A stretch of DNA of 64,000 nucleotides from positions 62,001-126,000 of the forward strand of contig SWBL01000015.1 in assembly GCA_024195585.1 (NCBI GenBank), read 5' to 3'. The notes under the pieces are model-generated. The model was not told the DNA's origin and ran no database searches. It saw nothing but the letters and a program-made list of their open reading frames with translations. The stretch is from Aureobasidium sp. EXF-3400 (Eukaryota; Ascomycota; Dothideomycetes; Dothideales; Saccotheciaceae). Made by a program: the position numbers and the translations under genes. Shown here piece by piece: positions 46,015-56,394 of the stretch (positions are counted from its first letter, which is position 1; each line of letters opens with the position of its first letter).

Positions 46015-46813
46015 ATGTCTTTTGTCCGTACGAAAACTGCTGAATCAGCAGTATTGGTCAGTTGCGACGGCGCAAGGACTACGAAATGGCAGACTCCTCG
46101 CTCTGGTAACAGCGTCTTGGAGATCCAGACATACCCAGATTCTTCCAAAATCACAAAGGCTCAACGCGACCAGCTTGGTATGTTAACCCCTGGTTCTCCT
46201 GTTTAACCAATATTAATTTCTGAAGCGCCCCCAACGCACTGGCATTGGAGTCAAGAAGAGTATTTCACAGTTACTCAAGGGTCAGTTACATATCATAGAC
46301 ACATCGGAAGCCTTCTCCTGATGCTCATGAGCAGAACTGACTATGACTAGAGCCTTCATCTTCACACTGAACGGCAAAGAGACAAGGATTGCTGCCACAG
46401 ATCCCAATCCTCGTATATCTATCACTCCTGGTGCTCCTCACACCTTCTCTCCGGACCCGTCATACAAAGGTCCTTGTGTGATTGAGATTTCTGCTGAAAC
46501 CTCTCCTCTATCATCAGAAACTACAGCCACCGACCTAGGCGTAAGTGAGCGCTTCTTCAGAAATCTTTATTCTTATCTCGAAGACTGCAGTCGTCAAAAC
46601 ACATCTCCCAGTCTGCCGCAACTTCTGTTGTTCCTGGACTCGGCCGAAGTAAGTTTGGCCTGGGATGTTGGTCCGACATGGTTGATGCACTACGTGAGTT
46701 ATGGATTGGGAGTTGTCGTCGGTCGTTGGATTGGTGGAGGCCTTCTGGGTTACAAGGACTCGTATCCAGAGTATTATAACCCCGAGCTTAACGAAACTAA
46801 GAAGGGAAAGTGA
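46015..46813 (+). CDS. Cupin-fold protein with C-terminal hydrophobic segment
   Basis: Exons 46015-46177, 46226-46280 and 46351-46813 give 226 aa. Cupin motif 1 is PPTHWHWSQEEYFTVTQG (His59, His61, Glu65, Gly73), contained in the tiny 55-nt second exon. Motif 2 is ITPGAPHTF with His103. Four metal ligands are therefore present. Residues 1-54 form the preceding strands. After the barrel, a helical part (RFFRNLYSYLEDCSRQ) leads to a Trp/Gly-rich hydrophobic stretch (MHYVSYGLGVVVGRWIGGGL) that may lie on or in a membrane, ending in a charged Tyr-rich tail. The enzymatic role (dioxygenase, isomerase or binding protein) cannot be chosen from sequence. It is divergent from Shp1 and convergent with the asparagine-synthetase-domain gene (71-bp gap). 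Confidence 0.75.
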
Positions 46814-46884
46814 GGACTTCCCTCGGACGTGCTTCTGAGATTGCTCTACTTGTTGTGAAATAGCGGTCGCAGGGTGGGCAGCAT

Positions 46885-48601
46885 TTAAGTAATGGCCTGG
46901 GTTCCCTTTGATCGGCCGACTTCCATTTTGGCTGTGCGGGCGCCAAACTGAATCTATGATCACCGTCAGTATATCTATAATATCGCGCCAGAGTCTACTT
47001 ACTGCTCGCTTCTTCTCTGCAGCCACACTCTTCATTCCAAGTTTCCAAGCAAGGCATCGCAGGACCTTCTTCGCAGGCTCTAGAGAACCAGTCTCACTAC
47101 TTAAGGCTTCCTTGCCTTCGCCAAAGCCGCAACGCTCCCATACAGGGGCATTGACAGCCCACCTCACAAGGTCTTCGTCCAGGAATGGAAATCTTGTCTC
47201 TCTTGCCCAGTTGGACAAGACACGATCGTCGCGACCAAGATTGCGTTTCCCCAGCCTGTCGACATCGAGATCGAGTTCGTCCTTGAGTCCGGAGAAACCG
47301 TGACGACGGAAAGCAGTGTCATGCCGAGTGTAGCCACCGAACAACTCATCAGCACCTAAGCCAGAAAGTAGGACTCTTGCCTGAGTTGTGTACTGGACCG
47401 GCTCTTCAGATTCCGAAGATGTTATCCCTCGGCCTCGTGAAGCAAAGTAGAGGGCGGAAGCGATGCTCAGATCCATCTCGGTGTTGTGAGGATAGATCAA
47501 ACTTATGACCTCTGGTTTGTGAGCGAGAAAATCCTTGTACGGAATATCAATGGCCACAAATCTCCAGACTCGACCCGGGCAGGTGGCTTGGAGTTCCGCG
47601 GAAGAAGCACGCCCAGTGATACGATCCGGGCAAAGCTCGTAAGGTGACCAAGGTGCGTCAGGATCTGCGTCTGCAGGTCGACGATGTACTCGAGGGTTCT
47701 CGAAGGCAACATTGAGGAGATCGATCGGCTGTGCAGGGTCGAGTATGTCGTGAGAGAGTCGGGCCAGAAGTGTGCAATCTAGACCACCAGAAAAGAGAAT
47801 AGCAAGACTCGCTGCAGGGGAAGATGGCTCGTGGGAAGGGATGTTGGAAATGCGTAGATGTAAAGATTCACGCAGGAAAGCCTCAATCTTCGCAACAGAG
47901 GGAGATGAGGTGCTCAGCGGAGAAGCAGACGGTGCAAGTGGTCGAGATGTAGAAGTGATAGTGTTTGGAGATGAGACATAAGGAAGGCATGTTGGTAGGC
48001 AGGGCTCATTCTTCTGTGCGGACGCATGGAGGGATTTGAGATCAAGCGAGTAAATGCCATCGGCTTCTACTTCTTGCCATCCTTGATTTTGTTGATCGGA
48101 GATGGTGGAGAGGATGAAGTTACCATCTTCATCGACGCGATACATCAGGGAGCGGCGTCCCAGAGGATCCCTACCAAAGAAGAGAGTGTCTGAGTGAGGA
48201 TCGTAGTAGACGAAAGCATAAGGTCCGGTGATGAGGTTCAATGCCTGCTGCATCAGTTTGGCTGAAGCGGACGTATCACCATCCGAAGCTTTCATGAGGC
48301 TGGAGATTTTTGCAAAAACGACATTAGAGTCATTGGCTAAGATTGTCTCATCACCATATTTCCAGGCTTCACCGTTCCAACAGAGGAAAGCATTGGGATA
48401 GTCTGGATGTCGTACAGGTTGTACAACAGTGTGGTCACCTCTCAGAGCGAGAACGGTGCTGAAACAGGTCAAATAAACATTTTCTGATTTCTGCTTCGAC
48501 TCTTGAGAAGAGTCAGGACCTCGCCTTTCCAGAAGCAGGCAGTGTTTTTCAGAGGGGACTACATGTCCCGTAGCACTGACAGAACAAAAGATGCCGCACA
48601 T
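46885..48601 (-). CDS. Asparagine synthetase domain-containing protein (ASNSD1-like)
   Basis: Exons 47003-48601 and 46885-46953 give 555 aa. I start at MCGIFCSVSA because Cys2 is the class II glutamine amidotransferase nucleophile; an in-frame Met 19 codons upstream would bury it. The glutaminase domain (about 2-190) keeps RRGPD, WNGEAW, ITGPYAFVYYD and GRDPLGRR. The synthetase domain has the ATP PP-loop SGGLDC at 271-276, LSGLGADELFGGY, and TRFPFLDEDLVRWA. The short last exon gives the conserved IQFGARTAKME end. Divergence from Asn1/Asn2 and the long insert with YELCPDRITG match the ASNSD1 group (yeast YML096W-like), whose biochemical function is not well established. It lies head-to-head with Vps9 (362 bp). 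Confidence 0.9.
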
Positions 48602-48963
48602 GATGTTGAGCAGATGAAGGTGAGAAAGCAAATAATAAATGGTTGGTGGAAGGTTCACAGAAGGAAGGTGCCAAGGCGAGCGTCATGCTCATGCGGCTTC
48701 ATGTCTCATGGCCCCTCGCCATCAGGCTCAAAGAGCTCAAGGACTCGGACTTTTTGCATCTGCAAGGAACATAGCTAATATCTAATACTCGCCTGTCTTT
48801 CTGATCGCTTACTTGCGTATACGCCTCACGCATATCGCTTTTATCCATCTAAATACTTGGACAAATTCAGGAACTTGCTTGCATTCGTAAGCTGCTGACT
48901 TGTACTCATTGGCCCGCTGTCAGCACTGGAATGCACCAAGGCAGCTAAAGAGGACACGACACT
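48602..48963. other. Divergent promoter, ASNSD1-like / Vps9
   Basis: A 362-bp spacer between two start codons facing outward. No further elements recognised. Confidence 0.45.
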
Positions 48964-51216
48964 ATGGCATCGGAGAAGGAGCAGAACGTCTTGATCGATC
49001 TCGGTATTCCGTCCGAATCTTCCCAACCTACCTCTACACAGCCGATAAGCTCGTCGCCGACAACGACAACAACAACAACAAAACATGACTTGGCAGGAAA
49101 CACGCAGGAGTTGGACCTGAGCGAGAAGACCCAGGAGCTGGACCTGAATGAGAAGCAACCAGAGCTGGACTCGAGCGAGAAGCAAGTAGAGCCAACTCAG
49201 GGCCAAGTCAACGAGGAAAAACAAAAGGAAAGAGCCCTGTCACCAACACCTCCGCCGCCGCCGCCAAAAGACGACAAGTTCTTGCACCACCAGTATGCTC
49301 AAGACGACGAACTTGCCAACATTATGGCCGAGATGGACGACGATGTCGCAGACCCCGCCTTGCAAAAGATCATGTCGCCTCGCCTTGACCTGTCACAGCT
49401 GCCCACACGCACCTCGAGTCTAGATCCCTCGCCCTCACCAAGCACAATGACTTCGCCCAAGTTGCAGCGCATGCAATCTCGCGACAGCTACATCTTCAGT
49501 CCAGCCGCTGCCCGCCCAGGCTCTATCTCTGGTGTTAGCATTCAGCAGCCCGACCGAACCGATTCTCCGCGTCCCGCATCGTCCATCTTCCAACCTCCAC
49601 CGCCCTCTCCTGACCCAGAGCCCGCTCTTCCCTTCGACTTCCACCGCTTCCTCGAACAGCTTCGCCATCGCACAGCCGACCCCGTCGCTCGCTTCCTCCG
49701 ATCTTTCCTCAATGAGTTTGGCAAGAAACAATGGGCTGTTCATGAGCAAGTTAAGATCATCTCCGACTTTCTCGAATTCATCTCCAAAAAGATGGCACAA
49801 TGCGAGGTATGGAGGACGGTCAGTGACGCCGAGTTTGACAACGCCAGGGAGGGTATGGAGAAGCTGGTCATGAACAGGCTGTACTCGCAGACTTTCTCTC
49901 CTGCTATTCCACCCATCCCAGCCCAAGAAGTCAGCTCTCCAACGAAAAAGCGCTTCCGCCATCAGACACATTCGCCCCACGGTCCAGGCCGAAGGGGCCA
50001 GCACCAAGAAGATGTAGAAAGAGATGAGGTGATTGCACAAAAGATACGAATCTACGGCTGGATCCGGGAGGAACATCTTGATATCGCCCCCATCACCGAC
50101 AAGAGCCGTCGCTTCCTGGTCCTTGCACAGCAAGAGCTGCTCAAAATCGGCTCATACCGTGCTCCTCGCGACAAGGTCATCTGCATTCTCAACACTTGCA
50201 AAGTCATCTTTGGCTTCCTCAAAAACAACAAGAGCGATCAGTCCGCCGATGCATTTGTGCCGCTTCTTATCTATACTATCCTTCGCGCCAATCCTGATCA
50301 CCTTGTCAGTAATGTGCAATACATCTTGCGCTTCCGGAACCAGGACAAGCTGGGAGGCGAGGCTGGATACTACATTTCCTCCTTGATGGGCGTTGTCACA
50401 TTTATCGAAAACCTCGACCGTACCAATCTGACCATCACTGATGAGGAGTTTGAAAAGAATGTCGAGGCCGCTGTGAGCCAAATCGCCGAAGGCCATAAAG
50501 CAGACGAATACGAATCGTCAACACACGACAGGGTTGCATCGAGCTCGTCACATACCACACATCCTCAATTCAACGAGAAGAGTAGCCTGAGCAGACCACA
50601 AGTGGATACTAGAAACAGTACCGAAGGCGAGCGAACACCGCTGCACAGAGGAGGCAGCACAAGGTCCAAGAACTCTGCCGGTGAATCCGAGGACGACAAT
50701 GCAGCAGTGGCAGGACTCCTGCGTACAATCCAGAAGCCGCTATCCACCATTGGTCGCATGTTCAGCGACGAAGGTCAAGCTTCGTCTTCGCCCTCCCGTC
50801 AACTTGCCACACCGCAACCAATCTCCACACCTAGACTATCACCTGGACTGCCGCCACTACCGCAGCAACGCAACAGTACCGAAGATATTCGTAGATTACG
50901 CAGTCCCGAACGAAGTCAGGTCGACCGAGCGAGGAGCTTCGAGTCTAGTCGTGGTCGTAGCTCTCAAGACTCGGCCGCGAGACAGGCGAGCAATGATGTG
51001 GCAGAGGCTCAGAGGATACAAGCCCAGGAACATCAAGTCGTTGTTGAGTAAGTCCGATTAATGAAAACTGGTGTAAGAAATCCCACTAACACGATACTCA
51101 GGACATTGCAAGGCATGTTCCCGGATCTGGACCGCGAGGTAATCAGTGATGTTGTGAGGATGAAGGAAGGCCGGGTAGGCTCTGCTGTGGACGCTTGTCT
51201 CGCATTAAATGGTTGA
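48964..51216 (+). CDS. vps9: Vps9-domain Rab5 guanine nucleotide exchange factor with CUE domain
   Basis: Exons 48964-51047 and 51102-51216 give 732 aa. The N-terminal third is disordered, with three degenerate ~10-residue repeats (QELDLSEK, QELDLNEK, PELDSSEK) and Pro/Ser-rich stretches. A helical bundle region (FDFHRFLEQLRHRTADPVAR) precedes the VPS9 domain (about 350-510), whose catalytic part includes PRDKVICILNTCKVIFGFLK, DAFVPLLIYTILRANPDHLV and GEAGYYISSLMGVVTFIEN. A second low-complexity region follows. The C-terminal CUE domain (about 694-732) begins at the exon junction (ETLQGMFPDLDREVISDVV) and binds ubiquitin. The protein activates Rab5/Vps21 on endosomes. The intron is 54 nt with a CACTAAC branch. 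Confidence 0.93.
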
Positions 51217-51273
51217 AGGCCCTTTTGCTGTCAATATGAATTCAATCTAGATCTTTGTCCTACATCCAACGAC

Positions 51274-51555
51274 TCAACCCATGGCTCCGAAGCTCAAGAA
51301 GTTTCTTCGGCCGATCGTCTTTGGATGACCCTTAGCGGTATCTTGTGGCTGCTTGTATGGGAAGGTCTTAGTGATCGCGTGGTTCGGAAGAACGAGTGAC
51401 TGGGTGTCATCTTCGTCGGTGTTTCCTTCGGGCTCAGGTGACATCGCGTCTTGATCATCGGAGGGCTCTGTCTTGACAACGACCTCATCCACGTCTGTGA
51501 TGGTCGGCTTGGGCTTGAACTTGAAGTTGCTTCCAGAGCCCTGCTGGACTGCCAT
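51274..51555 (-). CDS. Hypothetical small acidic protein
   Basis: A 93-codon frame starts MAVQQGSGSNFKFKPKPTIT. It contains VVVKTEPSDD (a sumoylation-type psi-K-x-E site), an acidic Glu/Asp stretch and ends KTIGRRNFLSFGAMG. The frame is open further upstream without another clear Met, so an additional 5' exon is likely and the start is uncertain. No family recognised. It is convergent with Vps9 (57-bp gap). Confidence 0.4.
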   Translation of the reverse strand: MAVQQGSGSNFKFKPKPTITDVDEVVVKTEPSDDQDAMSPEPEGNTDEDDTQSLVLPNHAITKTFPYKQPQDTAKGHPKTIGRRNFLSFGAMG

Positions 51556-51576
51556 CGCCTTTGCGCGGCCCGACAA

Positions 51577-52096
51577 CGGAGATGCTCCTTGGTCGTCGCT
51601 TATCTTCGCTGAGGTAAAGATCTTCGATGTGATCGAGGTTGCGGTGTCGGTCTTATCGGTTGTGTTGAGATTGACTCTGGTGTTGATAGGGAGAGGTGGA
51701 GAGTTGTTGTGTAGAGGAGAGTTGTTATGTAAGAAGAGGAGAGTTGAAGTTATGTAAGAGGAGAGAAGTAGTGTAAGAGGTAAGATGTTGTTGAGGAAAG
51801 TGATTGTGGATGATCAATTGAAGGAAAAGGCAAGGTCATGAAGTGGAAGGGTAGGGAGTAAATTGTGCAAGTGAGCCGAGAAGCGCAAGGACTGATGCTG
51901 AATTTGTAGAACGTCTCGACAATTTCACCTCACTTCAAACCCTCGATGCACGACGCAGATCGCAGCCTTCGTGACTTACTACAATTTTACTGAGTTACCG
52001 GGAGCGGCAGTCACTCCGTACGACACTTGAACATTCACCAAGCTCTCTCGAAAACGCTCTTATATCTGTGGATCTCCCAAACATCTTCCCAACCGC
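51577..52096. other. Intergenic, 5' flank of small gene
   Basis: A simple-sequence region of ag/gt-rich direct repeats (variants of gagagttgttatgtaagagg at about 51700-51790) lies upstream of the small minus-strand gene. Beyond that nothing is recognised until the repeat array. Confidence 0.4.
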
Positions 52097-52850
52097 TGAC
52101 GATATTGCGTTTGGTGATTTCATGGCCTTTCCAGCAGTTCGCGTGAAGCTCGCAATGTTGCAGCGCTGTTTCGTGAATATTTCTTACGTTTCTTCAACAA
52201 CGGACGACGTTTGCGTTTATGGTTCTGTAGCATTCTGGAAATTCGTGAATCTTTCGTCGGTTGTCAGGAAACCGAAAATGTTGCGTTGATGATTCTGAAG
52301 CATTTCGAGAATTTGAGTGTGGCTCGTGATATTGCGACATTGATTCGTGAATTTTCTGTATCTCTTGCCGACAGCTAGCGAGGTTACAGTGGTGATTCTG
52401 TAGTCTTTTGGGATTGAGCGTAGAGCTCGCGATGTTGCGCCACTGATTCGTGGATTTTCTATATCTCTTTTCGACAGCTAACGAGGTTGTAGTGGCGATT
52501 CTTTGGCGTTCCGAAAGCCTCGTTCGGCAATTGTAATGTTGCGATGCTGATTCGCAAGTCTTTTATGCGCCATAAGGAAGCCGGCGAGGTCGCGCTGTTG
52601 ATTCTGTGATTTTTCGGGGATTTGTTGTAGAGCTCGCGATGTTGCAGTGCTAATTCTTAACCTTTCCTGCGTTCTCTCAACAACCAACGACGTTGCGTTG
52701 ATGATTTTGACGCCTTTTAGGATTTTCTTGTATAGCTCGCGATGTTGCAGTGCTGATTCTTGAGTCTTTCTACAGTAAATCGGGAATGTTGCGTTGGAGA
52801 TCCTTGAGCTTTCTTGTAGTGCTATTGGAAAATCGTAATGATGCGGGGCG
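52097..52850. repeat. Degenerate tandem array, about 52-bp unit, some 15 copies
   Basis: A core close to atgttgcg-ttgatgattct recurs at about 52103, 52155, 52207, 52277, 52328, 52380, 52431, 52481, 52535, 52585, 52638, 52690, 52741, 52786 and 52836, i.e. every 45-54 bp with one gap of 70. Units preceded by ctcgcgatgttgc alternate with units preceded by acgagg or acgacg, giving a higher-order repeat of about 103 bp. The best pair is 52322-52424 against 52425-52526, sharing gacagcta-acgagg and tgtatctct-type blocks. The unit length is not a multiple of three and frames are broken, so it is not a coding repeat. Function unknown. Confidence 0.8.
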
Positions 52851-53551
52851 AATGTTCTGCATTATGTTGAAGCTGGCGAGATTGCCCGACATGGCGGTAT
52901 CCGTTTTAGGAGTTGATATTGGTTACATGGACGACGAGAGAACCAGGGGTTAACATACCAAGCTGGTCGCGTTAGGCCTTTGATCCGACTCACGTGTCGG
53001 AGCGTACACTTGTCTGGCTCATAAATAGGGATCTCTATCGTGCCTACCCAATCCCCTAGAGATCAACACATGTCGCACCAAGAGTACAACGACAACATCG
53101 GTATGAAACATAGAGCAGGGTCATCCTGTCGGAAACAACTATGACGTCAATCTTAAGATAATTCTATACCATTTTCGAGATGTCGGCATAGTGCCGTTCT
53201 AACAGGCTGCTACTACCGCTCCTTGGTTATGTTCTAGTAAGCAGATACTGGAGTCCGAGATATATGAACTATCTGATCAATCCAATCGTGAGGATAGGAT
53301 GACTGAAACCAAAAAAGGAGAGTCAATACGTCATCTCAATTGGAGGCGCGAATGGCATAGGTAAACATGCCTGTGTTTTTCTTTCTCCCTCTCTTACTTG
53401 CATTTCCACTCTTAAACTATAGCAAATCGCACAGCCATACTTAGAAAAACACTACCTACTCTCTGGAGAAACCTACACCCGTACGAATATAGTCTCAACC
53501 TTTAAGCACCATAATTGAGCCACGGCAACGACAACATAACATACCAACACA
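52851..53551. other. Intergenic with a promoter-like element
   Basis: CACGTG at 52991-52996 and a TATA-like ATAAATA at 53021-53027 precede a short ATG frame at 53070. The remainder up to the hydrolase gene at 53552 shows no gene. Confidence 0.4.
53070..53151 (+). pseudogene. Possible remnant or unresolved small Gly/Asn/Gln-type protein gene
   Basis: ATG at 53070 opens MSHQEYNDNI, followed by a donor-like gtatga. Shortly after, in another frame (53113-53151), EQGHPVGNNYDVN reads like the continuation of a small Gln/Gly/Asn/Tyr-rich protein. The two parts are only 12 nt apart, too short for an intron, and the frame does not join. A TATA-like box and E-box lie just upstream. It may be a frameshifted relic or a small gene whose exons I cannot resolve. 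Confidence 0.22.
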
Positions 53552-54532
53552 ATGGAGATCTCAACACGATCCGACAAATCAACACCAATCTCTATCCTCC
53601 AAACCATTCTAAAACCCTTCCGACCACACCTCATAAAGCCAAAGAAAGAGTTCCCAGCCGGCTCACCATACCTCGACGTCCACAAGAGCGCAAAGAAACG
53701 CTGCAATGTGACCGAAAGACAAGTAGAAGGAATATGGCTGTACGACATGAAACCCAAACTCGCCTCAACAACAAAAGAAGGAACTACAGAAAAGAGAAGG
53801 AATATAATTTACTTTGCAGGAGGAGGTTGGCAGATGCCACCGAGTCCTGAACATTGGAAACTTTGCGCTGAACTGTGTCATCGGGTTCCGAATACGGTGG
53901 TTACCATTGTGTCGTATCCGCTGGCTCCGAACTCGCCGGCTAAAGGTTCAATGCTTATGTTGGAAAGACTATATCCATACCTATTTCCGGTGACTGAGGC
54001 GGAAAAGGCAACAACAGAAACCATCTTCGCCGGCGATTCTGCAGGAGGAAATGTAGCTTTGGGGTTGGTTCTTAAGGTCTTATCATCTGTACCCTCAGCA
54101 CCCGCACCTCAAAAACTGGTTTTGGTTTCTCCAGCTGTGGATCTCAGAAAACAACCTGTGGCTTCGTCGCCCTTTGAGAGAGACTTGAAAGCAGCGGATA
54201 AAAGCGACCCGCTTCTTGGTATCCCCTTTACGAATGGCACGGCTGAGAATTGGAGTCGTGGTGCTGATGCTGAGATACCCTGGATCTCGCCTGTGTTGGC
54301 GGATGTAGGTGTGCTTGAGGAGAGGGGAGTGGCGGTTTATGGTATCACAGCTGGTGCTGATGTGTTGGCACCTCCGGCGAAGCACTTCGCGGAGCTTTGC
54401 AAGGAGCAGGGTGTTAAGGGTAGATGGCTGCATTGGGAGGGGTTGATGCATTGTTTTGTGTTGGCTTGGTGCTATGGAATCAAAGAAGGTAAAGACGGGT
54501 TGGAGTGGATGGTTAGAGTGATAGAAGAGTGA
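53552..54532 (+). CDS. Alpha/beta hydrolase, hormone-sensitive-lipase family
   Basis: A single exon of 326 aa. The nucleophile elbow is GDSAGGN (Ser163), the Asp lies in ITAGADVLAPP, and the His in the motif GLMHCFVLA near residue 300, so the triad is complete. The oxyanion-hole region, normally HGGGW/F/Y, reads YFAGGGWQMPP (89-93): the leading His is Ala. Residues 118-127 (TIVSYPLAPN) match the family strand and Pro loop. Such enzymes hydrolyse short-chain esters or act as lactonases or transferases in fungi. There is no signal peptide, so it is probably cytosolic. It is convergent with the DNA-glycosylase gene (110-bp gap). The preceding region contains only the short frame at 53070. Confidence 0.85.
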   Translation: MEISTRSDKSTPISILQTILKPFRPHLIKPKKEFPAGSPYLDVHKSAKKRCNVTERQVEGIWLYDMKPKLASTTKEGTTEKRRNIIYFAGGGWQMPPSPEHWKLCAELCHRVPNTVVTIVSYPLAPNSPAKGSMLMLERLYPYLFPVTEAEKATTETIFAGDSAGGNVALGLVLKVLSSVPSAPAPQKLVLVSPAVDLRKQPVASSPFERDLKAADKSDPLLGIPFTNGTAENWSRGADAEIPWISPVLADVGVLEERGVAVYGITAGADVLAPPAKHFAELCKEQGVKGRWLHWEGLMHCFVLAWCYGIKEGKDGLEWMVRVIEE

Positions 54533-54642
54533 TTAAAAAGCGAGAGATATACAATGATAATCTTAATTCATCTTAATCATTCTTGTCTCGGATGTTTAGT
54601 CACAAACGAACAACGTGGTAGGACGAATGAAGCAGAGTGTCA

Positions 54643-55979
54643 TCAGACGCCCTTTTCTGACAGTCGACCTGATCTTCTTCTTGATCCTTCTTCAGCAGGG
54701 ATATCCTCGACCTTGGGTTTCGTTGCCTTGTTAGCGGTGGCTTGACTCTTTTTAGTCTGTCTCTTCTTGGTTGGTTTGACCTCCTCCTCTGACTTGACTG
54801 CCGCATCTGCATCCTCGTCTTCAGACTCCGCCTTTCGCTTTGTTGTTCGAGCGCGTTTGGGCTTAGAGTCTTCCTTAACAATCTCGTCTTTGACGGTGGT
54901 TTCTGGTTTCTTTGCCTTTGCCTTTGTTGCCTTTGGCTGTGCCTTTGTCGCCTTTGCGTTCTTCGGTGTTGGCTCTTCCTGCGAGTCTGCGGTGTCCTCT
55001 GATACTTCATTGGCAGATTCCACATCTCCAGCCACCTTTCCAGTCTTCTTTTGTACTCTCGGCACGATCGCCGAAGTCCTGCCTCCAACCTTCAGATGCA
55101 CAATCTTGTCGCCATTGGGCAGTACGTTCTTGTCCTTCTTGCCCTTGTCCCAGCGATATCTCATCAGCCAAGTCTCAGGGAATTGACTGCTGTCCGACAA
55201 TACAGCAACTGCAGTACCACAGACATCCATCATCGCCTTATGCAATGCTGAAATCTGAGCAGAGGAGAAGGTATAGCTGTACTGCTCAGGGTGAATCCTT
55301 GCCTGATACAGAATCTCATCAGCAACCCAGTTGCCTATACCCGAGATATTGGCTTGATCAAGCATCAATGCCTTGACAGGCACTTTCTTGCTCTTCAGCT
55401 TCTCTTCCAGCCAAGCTTCCGTCAAGATATCCTTGTCAATGACCGGATCAGGTCCATTCTCCTTCAGCGGCGTGGTGTTTCGCAACTCCTTCGCCTCTGC
55501 CTCCACAACCCTGATACGAGCTAATCTTCTCGCATCCACAAAAGCAATCTCTTGATTACTATCATTCTCCAACTGCAAGATAAACTTCCAAAACCTCGGC
55601 GGCCACTCCTGAGGTTCATTTTTATCATTCTTGCTGCCATAGTAATGCGTCGTAGTATCGTTTCTGAATCTGATCCACCCAGTCATACCCAAATGCATAA
55701 CTGGATGTGATTTCCCTTCCATTTCGAGCCAGAAATACTTTCCCTGTTGTTTTGCATCGAGGATTTTCTTGCCGGTGAATGCTTTTTGGAATGCGGTTGC
55801 TGAGGTGCCGACTTTGCCGTAGACTATGTTGTCTTCTTGGACTTGGATGGTCGAGATTACTTTGTTGGCGCAGTGTTTGCGTAGGAAGTGCACTACGCGC
55901 GCTACTTCTCCGATCTTTGTGGAACGCGTTAGTTGTGAGAAAGCGTGTTTTTTGAGGTAGGGATGTCTACTTCTGGCAT
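54643..55979 (-). CDS. Formamidopyrimidine-DNA glycosylase (Fpg/Nei family)
   Basis: Exons 55971-55979 and 54643-55914 give 426 aa. The first coding exon is 9 nt (Met-Pro-Glu); after a 56-nt intron (branch CAACTAAC, acceptor AAG) the protein continues IGEVARVVHFLRKH. Pro2 (mature N-terminal Pro1) is the Schiff-base nucleophile and Glu3 the second catalytic residue. The read-through frame lacks this start and cannot be active. HLGMTGWIRF, LMLDQANISGIGNWVADEIL (helix-two-turn-helix) and PETWLMRYRWDKG match the fungal/plant FPG branch, which lacks a zinc finger. The tail (about 300-426) is Lys/Thr/Glu-rich with nuclear-signal-like PKRARTTKRK and PTKKRQTKK. It removes oxidised bases in nuclear base-excision repair. 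Confidence 0.9.
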
Positions 55980-56394
55980 GATTGATAGTTGGATCGGAGA
56001 TGAATGCTAGAAAATTGATTGTGAAGGAGGAGAGATCAAGGCGCAAAGGTTGTGAAGATGTTTGATTTCGTGGTGTTCGTGGTTGGTGATGACGTCTTGA
56101 TTTTGATGGAGATAGATGCCACCCTGCTCCTCGACCACCTATATTTCGTCCTCCAAAAACTTTTGCAGTATTTTACAGATCTGGTTCAGGAATTGTAGAG
56201 TATCTATCGGAGAACAGTAGAGTTCGCGTATCTTCTTTTCTTTCTCTGCTTGCTTGAGACATAGTCTTGTCTCTCAACTTATGAACATACATTCCCATGA
56301 ATCGAGAGCATTATCCATTCCACCCAACATGGTTGACAGCTGATCCAACAATCACAGAATCTTTTCAGCTAGACTTGGTAGAACTTCGACTACC
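55980..56394. other. Intergenic: glycosylase promoter and agmatinase 3' end
   Basis: These 415 bp lie between two minus-strand genes. No gene or repeat seen. Confidence 0.5.

Noticed and set aside
54600..55088. Charged minus-strand frame overlapping the DNA-glycosylase tail
   Set aside because: It is a frame shadow of the Lys/Glu-rich tail and has no start context.
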